From Sarcodiotheca gaudichaudii (Eukaryota; Rhodophyta; Florideophyceae; Gigartinales; Solieriaceae): a stretch of DNA of 64,000 nucleotides. The stretch lies in the NCBI GenBank assembly GCA_032355985.1, contig JAUKVZ010000001.1, forward strand, positions 834,344-898,343, given 5' to 3'. Both the position numbers and the translations under genes were made by a program. Positions 8,892 to 18,340 of this stretch are shown here, piece after piece. The notes under the pieces were generated by a model. That model made no database searches, was not told where the DNA came from, and saw nothing but the letters and a program-made list of their open reading frames with translations. Positions within the stretch are counted from its first letter, which is position 1; every line of letters begins with the position of its first letter.

Positions 8892-9236
8892 GGCGCGGGG
8901 TTCACTCCTCGTTGCAGTGTTTATCGGGTGGGTGAAGGGCAAGGATAACGGCGCGTCCGGCAAGGCGTGCCCGAGAGCGATGCGTCGCCCCATTGGTCAT
9001 CCCGGCAGGTCCGAAAGCATTCTCAAAGGTCCGCAAAACGCTCGGCGGAATCATCGCCAGAGCGTTCATAAGTCTTTCATACGAAAGCACTTGCATACAT
9101 TCCCCAGTGTGGCACATCTAAGACAGCGACGCCCTTCTCCGCACAGGGGGGCACAGCGCCTCAACAAGGAACAAGTGGATGTGACGCATTCATGCCGATC
9201 GCCAGTGCGCGCCGTCGGCATGGGGAATGGAGAGAG
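8892..9236. other. Intergenic region between divergent phosphohexomutase and P-domain genes
   Basis: No coding frame with family character is seen on either strand. It should contain the promoters of both divergent genes, but no confident -35/-10 pair was recognised. Confidence 0.5.
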
Positions 9237-9905
9237 ATGATGAAGCTGTCTACAGCAATTGCAGGCGTCGCCGGTCTGGCGATCGCCATGAGCGCCAGCG
9301 CCGGGTCGGTCGACATGACCGGAACGGGCGGCCTGCTTCCTCCCGTCGGCAGCGGCGGATCGGATACGGACGACGACATTTTCTGCAGTTCGATCACGGT
9401 GACCGAGGACTTCTCGATCTCGGACATCGTTGTGGAGCTCAGTGGGTTCGAACACACGTGGGCAGGCGACCTGATCGTGACGCTCACGCATGAGGACACC
9501 GGCACTGCCGTTGATCTCATCAATCGTATTGGGCGCGTTGGCGGCACCGGCTTTGGTGACTCCAGCAACTACATCGGCGACTATCGCTTCAATGACGCCT
9601 TCACCGGCGATCTCTGGGCCGCGGCTGCTGGTCCTGGAGGCGGTGACCCGATCCCCGACGGCGACTATTTCCCGACCACAGTCGACGGCGCCACCTCCAT
9701 GCTCTCCGCATTTGATGGCGAGTCGTCGATGGGCGTGTGGAAGCTGACGATCAGCGACAATGCCGCCGGCGACTCCGGTTCGCTTCGCGAATGGAGCCTT
9801 TCGCTTCGCGGCGACACACCGATGGTTCCGCTGCCCACGGGTGTGGGACTGGGCTTTGCCGGTCTGTGCGGCCTCGGCGCGATTCGTCGTCGCCGCAGCG
9901 TCTGA
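9237..9905 (+). CDS. Secreted P-domain (proprotein convertase P) protein with PEP-CTERM-like tail
   Basis: A 222-residue exported protein starting at tandem ATGs behind GGAGAGAG. Residues 1-22 form a signal peptide (ATAIAG...SASA). The body is a single jelly-roll P domain: HTWAGDLIVTLTHEDTG, GVWKLTISDNAAGDSGSLREWSLSL. In other proteins this domain accompanies subtilisin-like proteases, but no protease domain is present. The tail has MVPLPTG, a hydrophobic stretch and RRRR, matching the motif-helix-basic pattern of PEP-CTERM/VPLP-type sorting signals processed by exosortases. No exosortase is in the window. Surface role unknown. Confidence 0.8.
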   Translation: MMKLSTAIAGVAGLAIAMSASAGSVDMTGTGGLLPPVGSGGSDTDDDIFCSSITVTEDFSISDIVVELSGFEHTWAGDLIVTLTHEDTGTAVDLINRIGRVGGTGFGDSSNYIGDYRFNDAFTGDLWAAAAGPGGGDPIPDGDYFPTTVDGATSMLSAFDGESSMGVWKLTISDNAAGDSGSLREWSLSLRGDTPMVPLPTGVGLGFAGLCGLGAIRRRRSV

Positions 9906-9934
9906 TACGACTGACAACGCAGCACTGAACGCAT

Positions 9935-9967
9935 CACAACCCTCGGCGCTCGGCGTCGGGGGTTGTG
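9935..9967. terminator. Inverted repeat between convergent genes, probable bidirectional terminator
   Basis: CACAACCC (9935-9942) pairs with GGGTTGTG (9960-9967), extended by a few inner pairs. It sits between the stop of the P-domain gene (9905) and the stop of dinG (9973). T-runs are poor on both strands. Confidence 0.55.
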
Positions 9968-9972
9968 TCATG

Positions 9973-11994
9973 TCAGGATGAAGCGAACTCATCCGCCCGT
10001 TCATCGCCGGCGCGGATGATGGGCAGCCCCTCCGGCAAGGCGCTGATGAACCGGCGCCCGTAGGGCTTGGTGACGATGCGCGGGTCGAGCACGACGACGC
10101 GACCGAAGTCCTCGGCGCTTCGGATCAGTCGTCCGAATCCCTGCTTGAAACGGATGACGGCGCGAGGGAGCGAATCATCCATGAATGGATGTCCCCCCTG
10201 CTCTTTCACGCGCTCGAGGCGCGCTTCTGTCAGCGGTCGTCCGGGCGGTTCAAAAGGCAGGCGCGTGATGATGACATTGCGCAGGCCGCGGCCGCGCACA
10301 TCGACACCCTGCCAGAATGTCGAGACACCGAAAAGCACGCTGCGATCATCCTGAAGGAATCGCTCAAGCAACGCAGCCCGTTCGCCGTCACGGCCCTGCA
10401 CGAGTAATGGATGCATGGCTTCAGCGAGTGATGATTCGACCAACTCTGCGACTCTTCGCATGGTCGCCAAACTGGTGAAGAGCACAAAGGCGCCGCCATC
10501 GGTGTCCTCGACGCTGCGCACGATGCTTCGAGCCAGCGCTTCGGGGTACTTCGGGTCGCGCGGATCGGGCATCGTGTCATCGACGATCAACTCGGCCTGG
10601 CGCGGATGATCGAAGGGGCTGCCGACGGCGAGCGTCTCGGGCTCGTCGCAGCCAAGGCGGCTTGCGATGTGCTCGAAGGAATCGGCGCCCGTCGTCATGG
10701 TCGCGGAGGTCAGAATGACGCCGCACTCCGTGCCGAAGAGTGACTCTTTGAGAATGGGCGCCACGTCGATGGGCGAACACGCAAGGCGAACGCGCCGGTT
10801 GCGCGATCGAGCGGCGCCTGCTTCGGCCCAGTACACGCAACCTTCGATTGTCTGATCCACCAGCGCTTCGGCGGCTGCGGCAAGCGCTGCGGCGCGCTCG
10901 GCGTAGGCGTTGAGCTCGAAGCGATCCTCCTCAAAAGCGGCGCGCTCGCGCAGTCGCTTCAGACGCAATCCCAGTTCCTTGAGCTTCGGCGTCAGGTTGT
11001 TTTCCATCGCGCCTGCTTCGGCGATGCGCACCGTCTGCTCGTACTCGCCCTGACGGCGCACGAGATCCACGACATCCTGAAAGAAGGTGTCGGAAGCGTC
11101 CTGAGCGGCGAGGGTCATGCGGATCGTCTGATCGACGGGCTCCGTTTCCCCTTCCTGAAGCTGAAGCTGATCGAGAAAGCCCCTGTGCCGCCGGGCGTGA
11201 TGCAGCGCGTTGAGCAGCGCCCGCACGGCGCCTTCGGAGATCGCGGCGCCGAAGTAATCGCTCGCGACATCCTCTGCCGCGTGCGCTTCATCGAGAATCA
11301 CATGGGCATACGGCGGAATGAATCCGACATCAGCACGGCGAAGCGCCAGATCCGCGAAGAAGATCGCGTGATTGCAGATAAGCAGATTCGCCTGATCCAT
11401 CTCGCGCCGGGCGGATTGATAGAAGCACTGCTCGTAGCGCGGACAGCGCCGGCCCATGCAATTGCCGGAGTCGGACTGCACGCGATCCCAGACGGCCGGG
11501 CGCTCCAGTTGCGGAAGCGTTGAGAGTGTGCCGTCGTCCGTGGAATACGCCCAGTCTTCGACCTGCTGCAGGGATCGTCTTGCCGCATCGTCAGCGAAGA
11601 GGCGATCTCGTTTGCGCGACGCCATTTCGAGGCGGCGGACGGAGAGGTAGTTGCCGCGGCCTTTGACGAGGGCGACGCGCAATTCTTCATCGTCGAGCCC
11701 AAGCGCCTGTCGCAGCAGCGGCACATCCTTGTTGAGAAGCTGTTCCTGCAGCGCGATCGTGTTCGTCGCGATGACGATGCGCTCACCCTGCCTGGCCGCT
11801 CGCAGCATCGCGGGAGCGAGATATGCAAAGGACTTGCCGACGCCGGTGCCCGCTTCGACAAGCAGATGCCGCCGCTTGTCCAGCGCCTGTTCCACGGCAT
11901 GCGCCATGGCGTTCTGCTGTGGACGCGATTCGTACGCATCGCCGACGATCTTTGCGATCGGGCCATCTGTCGCAAATATGTCGTCGATATTCAT
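9973..11994 (-). CDS. dinG: DinG/YoaA-type ATP-dependent DNA helicase (XPD-like)
   Basis: DinG-family superfamily 2 helicases unwind DNA 5' to 3' and act on repair intermediates, R-loops and forks. The protein has Walker A EAGTGVGKS and DEAH box ILDEAHAAED. An Fe-S cluster region has cysteines in GNCMGRRCPRYEQCFY plus LLICNHA, and the C-terminal motifs include WQGVDVRGRGL and KQGFGRLIR. ATG 11994 gives 673 residues; a GTG two codons upstream is possible. It is the last gene of a leftward block after mrdA, rodA and rsmG, with an 18-base gap to the rsmG stop. No exonuclease domain is present. Confidence 0.88.
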   Translation of the reverse strand: MNIDDIFATDGPIAKIVGDAYESRPQQNAMAHAVEQALDKRRHLLVEAGTGVGKSFAYLAPAMLRAARQGERIVIATNTIALQEQLLNKDVPLLRQALGLDDEELRVALVKGRGNYLSVRRLEMASRKRDRLFADDAARRSLQQVEDWAYSTDDGTLSTLPQLERPAVWDRVQSDSGNCMGRRCPRYEQCFYQSARREMDQANLLICNHAIFFADLALRRADVGFIPPYAHVILDEAHAAEDVASDYFGAAISEGAVRALLNALHHARRHRGFLDQLQLQEGETEPVDQTIRMTLAAQDASDTFFQDVVDLVRRQGEYEQTVRIAEAGAMENNLTPKLKELGLRLKRLRERAAFEEDRFELNAYAERAAALAAAAEALVDQTIEGCVYWAEAGAARSRNRRVRLACSPIDVAPILKESLFGTECGVILTSATMTTGADSFEHIASRLGCDEPETLAVGSPFDHPRQAELIVDDTMPDPRDPKYPEALARSIVRSVEDTDGGAFVLFTSLATMRRVAELVESSLAEAMHPLLVQGRDGERAALLERFLQDDRSVLFGVSTFWQGVDVRGRGLRNVIITRLPFEPPGRPLTEARLERVKEQGGHPFMDDSLPRAVIRFKQGFGRLIRSAEDFGRVVVLDPRIVTKPYGRRFISALPEGLPIIRAGDERADEFASS

Positions 11995-12018
11995 GGACAC
12001 GCGCCGGCGCCGGGCATT

Positions 12019-12774
12019 CTAGCGAGCGCTTTCGGCGCCCAGCGGGGAGCGCTTGGGCTCTCCCGGGCGTCTCGGATAGGAACGCGGCGTCGAACGAAGC
12101 TTTTCGAGAACGACGATGCGGCCCGTCGGCGTATCCACGATGCCCGAGCATGCCGCGTGCAGAAGGTGCAGCGCTTTCTTCGCCTGCTCGAGCTCTTCCT
12201 CAGCCTTGCGCCCCTTGATGAGCAGGGCCAGTGAGCCGACTTTGATCAGCGGAATAAGAAGCTCGGCTGCGACGCGAAGCGGTCCGAGCGCTCGCGCCGT
12301 GGCTGCGTCGTACTGCTCGCGATGATCCTTGTGCATCTGGCCGAGCGTTTCGACACGATCGTTGATCACGCGCACATTGGGCAGCTCCAGCGCCATGGAA
12401 GCCTGCAGAAGAAACTCCGCCTTCTTGCCCGTCGATTCGACGAGCGTGAAGTTTAACTGCGGCATGGCGATCGCCAACGGCAGCGCCGGCGCGCCTCCCC
12501 CACTGCCCACATCGATGACTCTTGAATCGGTCGGCAGCTCCGCGAGCAGGCTCATCAGCGTGAGCGAATCGAAGATGTGCTTTGTCCACGCCTCGTCGGG
12601 ATCGTCGATGGAGGTGAGGTTGCAGACCTCGTTGCCGGCGCGAAGCAGTCCGAGATACCGACCAAATCGCTCCACGTCGTCAGGCTCGAGCTCGATGCCG
12701 AGCGCCGCGATGTGTTCGAGAAAGCTTTCGGGCGGCGGCGGAAAGGTGAGATCAGCCGACTGTATCTGCCTCAT
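12019..12774 (-). CDS. rsmG: 16S rRNA (guanine-N7) methyltransferase RsmG
   Basis: RsmG (GidB) methylates N7 of G527 in 16S rRNA using S-adenosylmethionine. The protein has the family opening around RAGNEVCNLTSIDDPDE and KHIFDSL, the SAM-binding loop VIDVGSGGGAPALPLAI, and DAATARALGPLRVAAELLIPL. Start ATG 12774 overlaps the rodA end by 23 bases and places the conserved domain a few residues inside; upstream starts at 12825 (ATG) and 12834 (TTG) would add a Ser-rich tail. The C-terminal tail after VVLEKLRSTP is basic and longer than usual. Confidence 0.92.
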   Translation of the reverse strand: MRQIQSADLTFPPPPESFLEHIAALGIELEPDDVERFGRYLGLLRAGNEVCNLTSIDDPDEAWTKHIFDSLTLMSLLAELPTDSRVIDVGSGGGAPALPLAIAMPQLNFTLVESTGKKAEFLLQASMALELPNVRVINDRVETLGQMHKDHREQYDAATARALGPLRVAAELLIPLIKVGSLALLIKGRKAEEELEQAKKALHLLHAACSGIVDTPTGRIVVLEKLRSTPRSYPRRPGEPKRSPLGAESAR

Positions 12775-13999
12775 CGAACTCGAAGGACTTGCGCTGGAGG
12801 TAGTCGGGTCGTCGGATTGCGACATTGAAGACAAGTCCCGTCATGAGGAAAGCTGAAAGCAGGCTGGAGCCACCGGCGCTGACGAAGGGCAGCGTCATGC
12901 CCGTGATCGGCAGCAGGCCGATCGTCATGCCCACGTTAATCGTCATTTGAGTCGCGATCATCGCGGTCAGACCGACAATCAGCAAGCGGCCGAATGGATC
13001 CTTGCACAAGGCCGCCGACCAGAGTGCGCCGAGGATCCAGAGGAAATAGAAGCCGAGCGTCCCCACGCCGCCGATCAGGCCGAATCGATTGACGATGACG
13101 GCGAAGATCATGTCGTTGTGATCCTCAGGCAGCGCGTTGAAATGGACGACCGCGCGGCTCTTGGCCGGATCCATGCCGGAGACCTCGCCGGCGCCGACGA
13201 GCGTCATGGCGCGATAGCCCTGATAGTTGATGCCATCCGCCTGACTCTTGTCCCCTTGCAGCTGGTGGATCATCGCCTGGATGCGATCCTTCTGGTGAGG
13301 CTGGAGCAACGGATACATCGCCGGCGCCATCATGCCGGCGATGATGACGACGAAGATCAGATGCTTGAGCTTGGCGCCTGCCGCGATGAGCATCGCAAAG
13401 AGCGTGGGCAGAAAGAGCAGCGCCGTGCCGAGATCGGGCTCGACGAGGATCAGGCCCATGGGGACGAAGGTGATGATCGCCGGCGGCGCCAGACCGAGGA
13501 AGAGTCGATGGTTCTTGCGGAATCGCAGGTAGCGCGCCACCGCAAGCACATACACGATCTTGGCGAGTTCACTGGGCTGGAAGTCCGTCACGACCAGATT
13601 GATCCAGCGCCGGGCGCCATTGCGCGGCGTGACGAGAAACTCAGGCACGAATGGAATCAGCAGAAAGACGAGCAGCCCGAGCACCACGATCGCCAACTGT
13701 GGCGTCAGCGCGCCGATCAGTTTGAAATGCGGCAGCGCGATCATCGCGCCGGCAAACAACCCGACGGTCAGCAGAATAATCTGCTTGACGGCCATCGTGC
13801 TCATCACGCCGGGATCGAGCCCTTCCGTCAGATTGATGCAATACACGCCAAGCGACGCCAGCGACAGCGCGCTCAGCACGCACAGCCATGCAGGTGTGCG
13901 CAGCGCGACCTTTGGAATGCGCTTCGCGGGCGCAGCGCTGAACAGTTCGGACGTGTACGCCCGTTGTTTCGGCTCCGGCGGCGTGACAAGCTGCGTCAT
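12752..13999 (-). CDS. rodA: Rod-shape SEDS glycosyltransferase RodA
   Basis: SEDS proteins polymerise glycan strands from lipid II in the inner membrane, each with a cognate class B penicillin-binding protein. The 415-residue protein has about ten hydrophobic segments, NGARRWINL, QPSELAKI, VEPDLGTALLFLP, the catalytic-region aspartate in LPEDHNDMIFAVI, and PFVSAGGSSLL. The start ATG at 13999 overlaps the mrdA stop as ATGA, showing translational coupling to PBP2 and supporting RodA over FtsW. In-frame sequence up to 14155 is Arg-rich shadow of mrdA. MreB, MreC and MreD are not adjacent. Confidence 0.92.
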   Translation of the reverse strand: MTQLVTPPEPKQRAYTSELFSAAPAKRIPKVALRTPAWLCVLSALSLASLGVYCINLTEGLDPGVMSTMAVKQIILLTVGLFAGAMIALPHFKLIGALTPQLAIVVLGLLVFLLIPFVPEFLVTPRNGARRWINLVVTDFQPSELAKIVYVLAVARYLRFRKNHRLFLGLAPPAIITFVPMGLILVEPDLGTALLFLPTLFAMLIAAGAKLKHLIFVVIIAGMMAPAMYPLLQPHQKDRIQAMIHQLQGDKSQADGINYQGYRAMTLVGAGEVSGMDPAKSRAVVHFNALPEDHNDMIFAVIVNRFGLIGGVGTLGFYFLWILGALWSAALCKDPFGRLLIVGLTAMIATQMTINVGMTIGLLPITGMTLPFVSAGGSSLLSAFLMTGLVFNVAIRRPDYLQRKSFEFDEADTVG

Positions 14000-16263
14000 G
14001 GCGTCGCCTCGAGCAGATTCAGATCGACAAGGGCGCGGATCACCTGATTGACGACGGGTCCGGCGACGCGTCCGCCGCTGCCGCCATGTTCGACGACGAC
14101 GGCGATCGTGTGCGTCGGCGCTTCGCCCTCCGGGCCGACGATGGCGACGGTCCATGCATGGTCGCCCATGCGCACGATGTTCGGGTTGCTATGACTGACC
14201 GTGAGATCGCCTTCGAGATCGAAGAACGTCGGCGACGCCTGTGCGGTGCCCGTCTTGCCGCGCACGCGGACGCCCGGCACGTTGAAGATGGACTCGCGCG
14301 AATAATCCTCGTGCGTGATGTGATGCGCCGTGCCTTCCTCGGAGTTCACGGCGCCGTCCAGGCCATCGAGGCCCTGCTTCACGGCCGTCTGATTGAGCTG
14401 CAGGTCGACGATATCCCGCGGCATGTCATCAAGGACGAGTCGTGGCGGCAGTCGTTTGCCATTGCGAACGAATGTGGCATACGCATCGGCGGCATGCAGC
14501 GGCGTCCAACTGACGGGGCCCTGGCCAATGGCCATCATGATCGCTTCGGAGTTGGTGAAGGGCGAGCCGTCGAGTCTTCCGAGAAAGCCCGGAGCGCCGC
14601 CGGACAGGCCGACGTCGTAGGCGAGCCCGACGCCGTACTTTCGATACATATCGACCATGCCCTTGATGCCGAGCGCGCGGCCAAGGGTGTAGAAGTAGAT
14701 GTTGCAGGATCGCTTCACGGCTTCCGTGGCGGAGAGGGCGCCGCCGATTTGCGCTGAATGCGTGTTCATGCCGTAGCGCGGGCGATAGATCCAGCAGCGA
14801 TAGATGCCGGGCTTGCCCGGAATGAAATGACCATTGCAGGTGATGTGGCGCCCGAGCGACTGAGGGCTCTGCGTGACCATCTCCGCGTACACGAGCGGCT
14901 TGACGATGGAGCCGGGCTGGTAGGGTCTTTGCAGCGGCCGGTTCACCCATGCCTGATCGACGGGATCGCGGAAGATGGCGTCGGGATCATCATTGATCTG
15001 ATCGCGCGTGAATGTCGGATGTGTGGCCATCGCCAGGACATCGCCGGTGGCGATTTCGATCACGACAACCGCGGAGTTGAGGCGATGGCCGACGGGAAGA
15101 TCCTGATGCAGATGCCACGGCTGAACCTGCGTCAGGCCAAGTTCAGGATCGATCAGCGCCTGAACGCGCGCCTGCAGTTCAATATCGATGGCAAGCTGAA
15201 CATCTTCGCCTCTGAGCTCTTCCGTGACGCTGGACTCTCCGGTGTCCAGTCGCTTGATGACATGGCCGCACAAGCCGCGCAGGCGATCTTCGAGTGAGCC
15301 TTCCAGTCCTGCGGCGCCGACGGAATCGCCTTCGCGATAGAAGCCCCGATCGATCAGGCCGGTGGCGGGATCGCGTCGCGGACGGCGTTTGAGATCCTCG
15401 GCGTACACGCGACTGCGCATCCATCCGAGCAGATGCGTTGCGACACCATCGACCTGCACCGTGGCGAGTTCATCGGTCTTGAGCGTTCCCGGGAATGTCG
15501 ATCGATCGATCGTCACACTCATGGATTCGTACGGATAGGCGCGTTCGCCGGCGTCGATGACATCCATGTCGCCGCGTGTGAGATCGCCGAGCGTGTTGAT
15601 CAGTGCACGAAGGCGAAAGGCACGGCGATCATCGAGGCCGCGGGCGATGACGTGCGTCGTCTTTTGCTCACGGATGGGCCGCGCGACATCTTCGAGTTCG
15701 ACGAGCACTTCGCGTGATGCAGCGGCGCGGCGCTCGCGTTCGAGCCGACGCGCCCAGATGGATGTCGCCATGCGCTCGACATTGGCGCGAATGCGGTTCT
15801 TTCGATTCTCCAGTTCGAGCGGATCGATTTCCGCGACATCAGCGACGGCCGCCCATACGGCTTCGAGCTGTTCGCGATACTTCGGCAGCGTCGCCTGAAT
15901 CAACTGCTCGCGCGCCGCGGGGCTGAGTTCAGCCCACTGGTTTCGATTCTCGCGCCGAGCTTCGCTGGCGGCGCGGTTGTATGCCCACTCGCCTGTGATC
16001 AGGCGATAGTCCGCGACGAGGTTGAAGCTGGGCTGATCCAGCGCCAGCACACGCCCGGCGCGATCGACGATCTGGCCGCGGAAGGTCGGCGTCCAGCGCT
16101 CGTTGATCAGGCGGCTCTCCGCCTCCTCGCGAAGCACTGCTCCTTCGACCACGGTGAGGCGCCCGATCTGCCCGGCGAGCAGCAGCATCCCGATGGACAT
16201 GAGGGACAGGAGCAGCAGCAGCCGCCTGTGGTACATGCTCGGGATGAGGGCGCCGTGCTTCAC
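13996..16263 (-). CDS. mrdA: Penicillin-binding protein 2 (class B transpeptidase)
   Basis: PBP2 cross-links peptidoglycan during side-wall elongation and partners with RodA. A single N-terminal anchor (about residues 13-33) is followed by RGQIVDRAGRVLA, typical of the class B pedestal. The transpeptidase domain carries the serine motif SIVK in QPGSIVKPLVYAEM, the SCN triad in KRSCNIYFYTLG, and KTGTAQ. The pedestal region (residues ~110-200) holds a charged helical insertion, so at 755 residues it is longer than the E. coli enzyme. GTG 16263 is used here, and ATG 16236 is an alternative. It begins the mrdA-rodA-rsmG-dinG block. Confidence 0.92.
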   Translation of the reverse strand: MKHGALIPSMYHRRLLLLLSLMSIGMLLLAGQIGRLTVVEGAVLREEAESRLINERWTPTFRGQIVDRAGRVLALDQPSFNLVADYRLITGEWAYNRAASEARRENRNQWAELSPAAREQLIQATLPKYREQLEAVWAAVADVAEIDPLELENRKNRIRANVERMATSIWARRLERERRAAASREVLVELEDVARPIREQKTTHVIARGLDDRRAFRLRALINTLGDLTRGDMDVIDAGERAYPYESMSVTIDRSTFPGTLKTDELATVQVDGVATHLLGWMRSRVYAEDLKRRPRRDPATGLIDRGFYREGDSVGAAGLEGSLEDRLRGLCGHVIKRLDTGESSVTEELRGEDVQLAIDIELQARVQALIDPELGLTQVQPWHLHQDLPVGHRLNSAVVVIEIATGDVLAMATHPTFTRDQINDDPDAIFRDPVDQAWVNRPLQRPYQPGSIVKPLVYAEMVTQSPQSLGRHITCNGHFIPGKPGIYRCWIYRPRYGMNTHSAQIGGALSATEAVKRSCNIYFYTLGRALGIKGMVDMYRKYGVGLAYDVGLSGGAPGFLGRLDGSPFTNSEAIMMAIGQGPVSWTPLHAADAYATFVRNGKRLPPRLVLDDMPRDIVDLQLNQTAVKQGLDGLDGAVNSEEGTAHHITHEDYSRESIFNVPGVRVRGKTGTAQASPTFFDLEGDLTVSHSNPNIVRMGDHAWTVAIVGPEGEAPTHTIAVVVEHGGSGGRVAGPVVNQVIRALVDLNLLEATP

Positions 16264-16390
16264 CGGTCAGGGATCTCCGCATCGATGTCCGCGCGCAGGC
16301 GCCACCGGGCCCTGCGCGGGCGATCCGTAAGCTTATCGGTCGATGGGCGTCTTCGATCCTGCCCGAGATTCGGGGAATCGCGGGCGATGC

Positions 16391-17227
16391 TCAATCTTCG
16401 AGGCGTTTGTCCCTGACGAGCTGTGCGTAGGCGTTGTGGCTGTGGATCGATTCGAAGTTTTCCGAGTCGATGGAGTACCACGTCACGCGATCGTCGGCGT
16501 CGAGGCGGATCGCCAGATCACGCACGATGTCCTCGACGAACTTCGGATTGTCGAAGGCCGCCTCAGTGACGTACTTCTCGTCAGGTCGCTTGAGGACTGC
16601 GTAGACCTCGGCGCTGGCGGACTCTTCCAGATGCCGGGCGAGGCACTCGATCCACATGCTCTCCTTGAAGCGCACCTTGGCGGTGATGAGGCAGCGCTGG
16701 TTGTGGGCGCCGTAGGCGGAGATTTCCTTCGAGCAGGGGCAGAGGCTGGTCGCCGGGGCGGTCACCCCCATGACGAAATCCTCATGAGAGTTGCTCGTGC
16801 ATTCGAACGTCACGCGATAGTCCATCAGACCGGCGGACTTGGTGACGGGCGCCAGCTTCCGGATGAAGTAGGTGAAGTCGAGTTCCAGATGGCCCTCATC
16901 GGCCTCCAGTCGCTCCCGCATCGCCTTCGTGATCTCGGGGATCCGCTCGGGCGTGATGGAGTCCGCGTTCTGGTTGAGAACCTCCAGGAAGCGGCTCATG
17001 TGGGTGCCCTTCTGGTGATGGGGCAGACCGACATACATGTTGATCTTCGCGACGGTCGTCTGAGAGCCGCCACAAGGCATGTGAAGCGTGATCGGATAGG
17101 TGACGTTCTTGACGCCCACGCGATCGATCGCGATCTGCCGCTTGTCCGACTTGGCCTGGACATCGGGCATGGGAGCGTCAACAACAACCGGAGCCGCGCT
17201 GGCGACATCTGTCTTGGAACGAGCCAT
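16391..17227 (-). CDS. folE2: GTP cyclohydrolase FolE2 (type IB)
   Basis: FolE2 converts GTP to dihydroneopterin triphosphate, the first step of folate and queuosine-type pterin synthesis, and replaces FolE1. Hallmarks include DRVGVKNVTYPI, GTHMSRFLEVLN, and the metal and substrate region TSLCPCSKEISAYGAHNQR with the metal-ligand Cys and His. Start ATG 17227 has AGGAA six bases upstream and gives 278 residues; the open frame continues to 17284 without family character. The N-terminal ~25 residues are Ala/Pro/Val-rich. It stands alone in its immediate context. Confidence 0.94.
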   Translation of the reverse strand: MARSKTDVASAAPVVVDAPMPDVQAKSDKRQIAIDRVGVKNVTYPITLHMPCGGSQTTVAKINMYVGLPHHQKGTHMSRFLEVLNQNADSITPERIPEITKAMRERLEADEGHLELDFTYFIRKLAPVTKSAGLMDYRVTFECTSNSHEDFVMGVTAPATSLCPCSKEISAYGAHNQRCLITAKVRFKESMWIECLARHLEESASAEVYAVLKRPDEKYVTEAAFDNPKFVEDIVRDLAIRLDADDRVTWYSIDSENFESIHSHNAYAQLVRDKRLED

Positions 17228-17344
17228 GTGGGTTCCTGGGGGTTTCAGGAGCGTGTGAGCCGCCACCTGCGGCATCGGCCCCATGCTAGGAGGCCGGGGC
17301 GTCTCTCGCCCGCGATCCAGCGGGAGAATCGCGAATCAGGCGAT

Positions 17345-18172
17345 TCAGTGGTGCGACTTCTTCTCGAGCATCGAGGCGCCCCACGCCAGCCCGATCGGCG
17401 CTCCGAGGAAGGCGCCGGCGATCCAGTCCAGCGGGGCGAGCCTCGCCAGCGGGAAGAGATCGTTGCGATACATGTGCTCAAGCGCGTCCGATCCATCGAT
17501 CGTCGCGCCCAGTGCGGGGCTGGCAGTCGCCAACAAAGCGATCGCGGCAATGAAGATGGCGACCGGGGCACGACCGGCGACGACGCGTCCGACAGTGCAG
17601 GCCGCGATCGCTGCGATCACACCTGCTGCAAGCGTCTGGCCCTTAAGGCCTTCCCGGGCGATGAACCAGGCGGCGACGCCTCCGACGACGATGGCCGCGA
17701 CGAAGCCGACGGCGGCTTCCGGCGCCAGCAGTTTGCCATCTCCGGCGGCCTTCGCCTCATCCTCGGAGGGCGTTCGGGCGGCCATCGAGATGGCGATGCA
17801 GATCACAACCGCGAAGGCGCCGAGGATGAGTCCCTCGGCGGCAAGCGGAATGAAGGGATCACCCGATTGGGCGGTGCGAAGGAGGCCCTCGACCTTCGCG
17901 GATGTCCAGGCCGGCCAGACCAGTACGGCGCCCGTCGCGAGCAGGCCCGCACGCGTGGATGAGGCCCGGGAGGTCACAACGCCCATCAGCCCGGCGAGGA
18001 TCATCGCGATCATCGTCCGAAGGACGCCGGAGGCAATCGCATCATTGACCAGCATGGTCGCATTGGGGCCGCCATCGTCGGCCGGCACTCCGCCCGCGAG
18101 GCGGCCTGCGATCGGTCCGACGACCAGCGCCGAAACGGCGATCAGTGACCAGGTTGCCAGTGTCTTCTTCAT
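17345..18172 (-). CDS. Hypothetical polytopic membrane protein
   Basis: A 275-residue protein starting MKKTLATWS, with about six hydrophobic segments separated by short loops. A Glu/Asp/Lys-rich cytoplasmic loop near residue 145-160 (TPSEDEAKAAGDGK) lies between two halves. The tail ends LEKKSHH. No recognisable catalytic motif or transporter signature was found, and I do not recognise a family. The frame extends far upstream to 18424, but that part overlaps the hutH region and is Arg-rich. No clear ribosome site precedes ATG 18172. Confidence 0.6.
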   Translation of the reverse strand: MKKTLATWSLIAVSALVVGPIAGRLAGGVPADDGGPNATMLVNDAIASGVLRTMIAMILAGLMGVVTSRASSTRAGLLATGAVLVWPAWTSAKVEGLLRTAQSGDPFIPLAAEGLILGAFAVVICIAISMAARTPSEDEAKAAGDGKLLAPEAAVGFVAAIVVGGVAAWFIAREGLKGQTLAAGVIAAIAACTVGRVVAGRAPVAIFIAAIALLATASPALGATIDGSDALEHMYRNDLFPLARLAPLDWIAGAFLGAPIGLAWGASMLEKKSHH

Positions 18173-18340
18173 GCGTTGATTCGGGAACGAAGGGCGCCCC
18201 TCAGAGGGACGAAGTCTTATACCGGCGCCGGCGGATTGGCGCCGCTGACGCCGCCGCAGTTGCATCGGCTCAGCGGCGGGCCTGCGGCCACCGGCAATGG
18301 CGGATTGCTCCATTGCGTCGACGTCGCGACACTGGCGCGT

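Noticed and set aside
12947-14047. 366-codon plus-strand frame over rodA
   Set aside because: It is antisense to a clear RodA, with His/Arg/Asp-rich composition and no family motif.
16343-17962. 539-codon plus-strand frame
   Set aside because: Its first part is antisense to folE2 and the rest antisense to the membrane protein gene; composition is Arg/Gly/Asp-rich without motifs.
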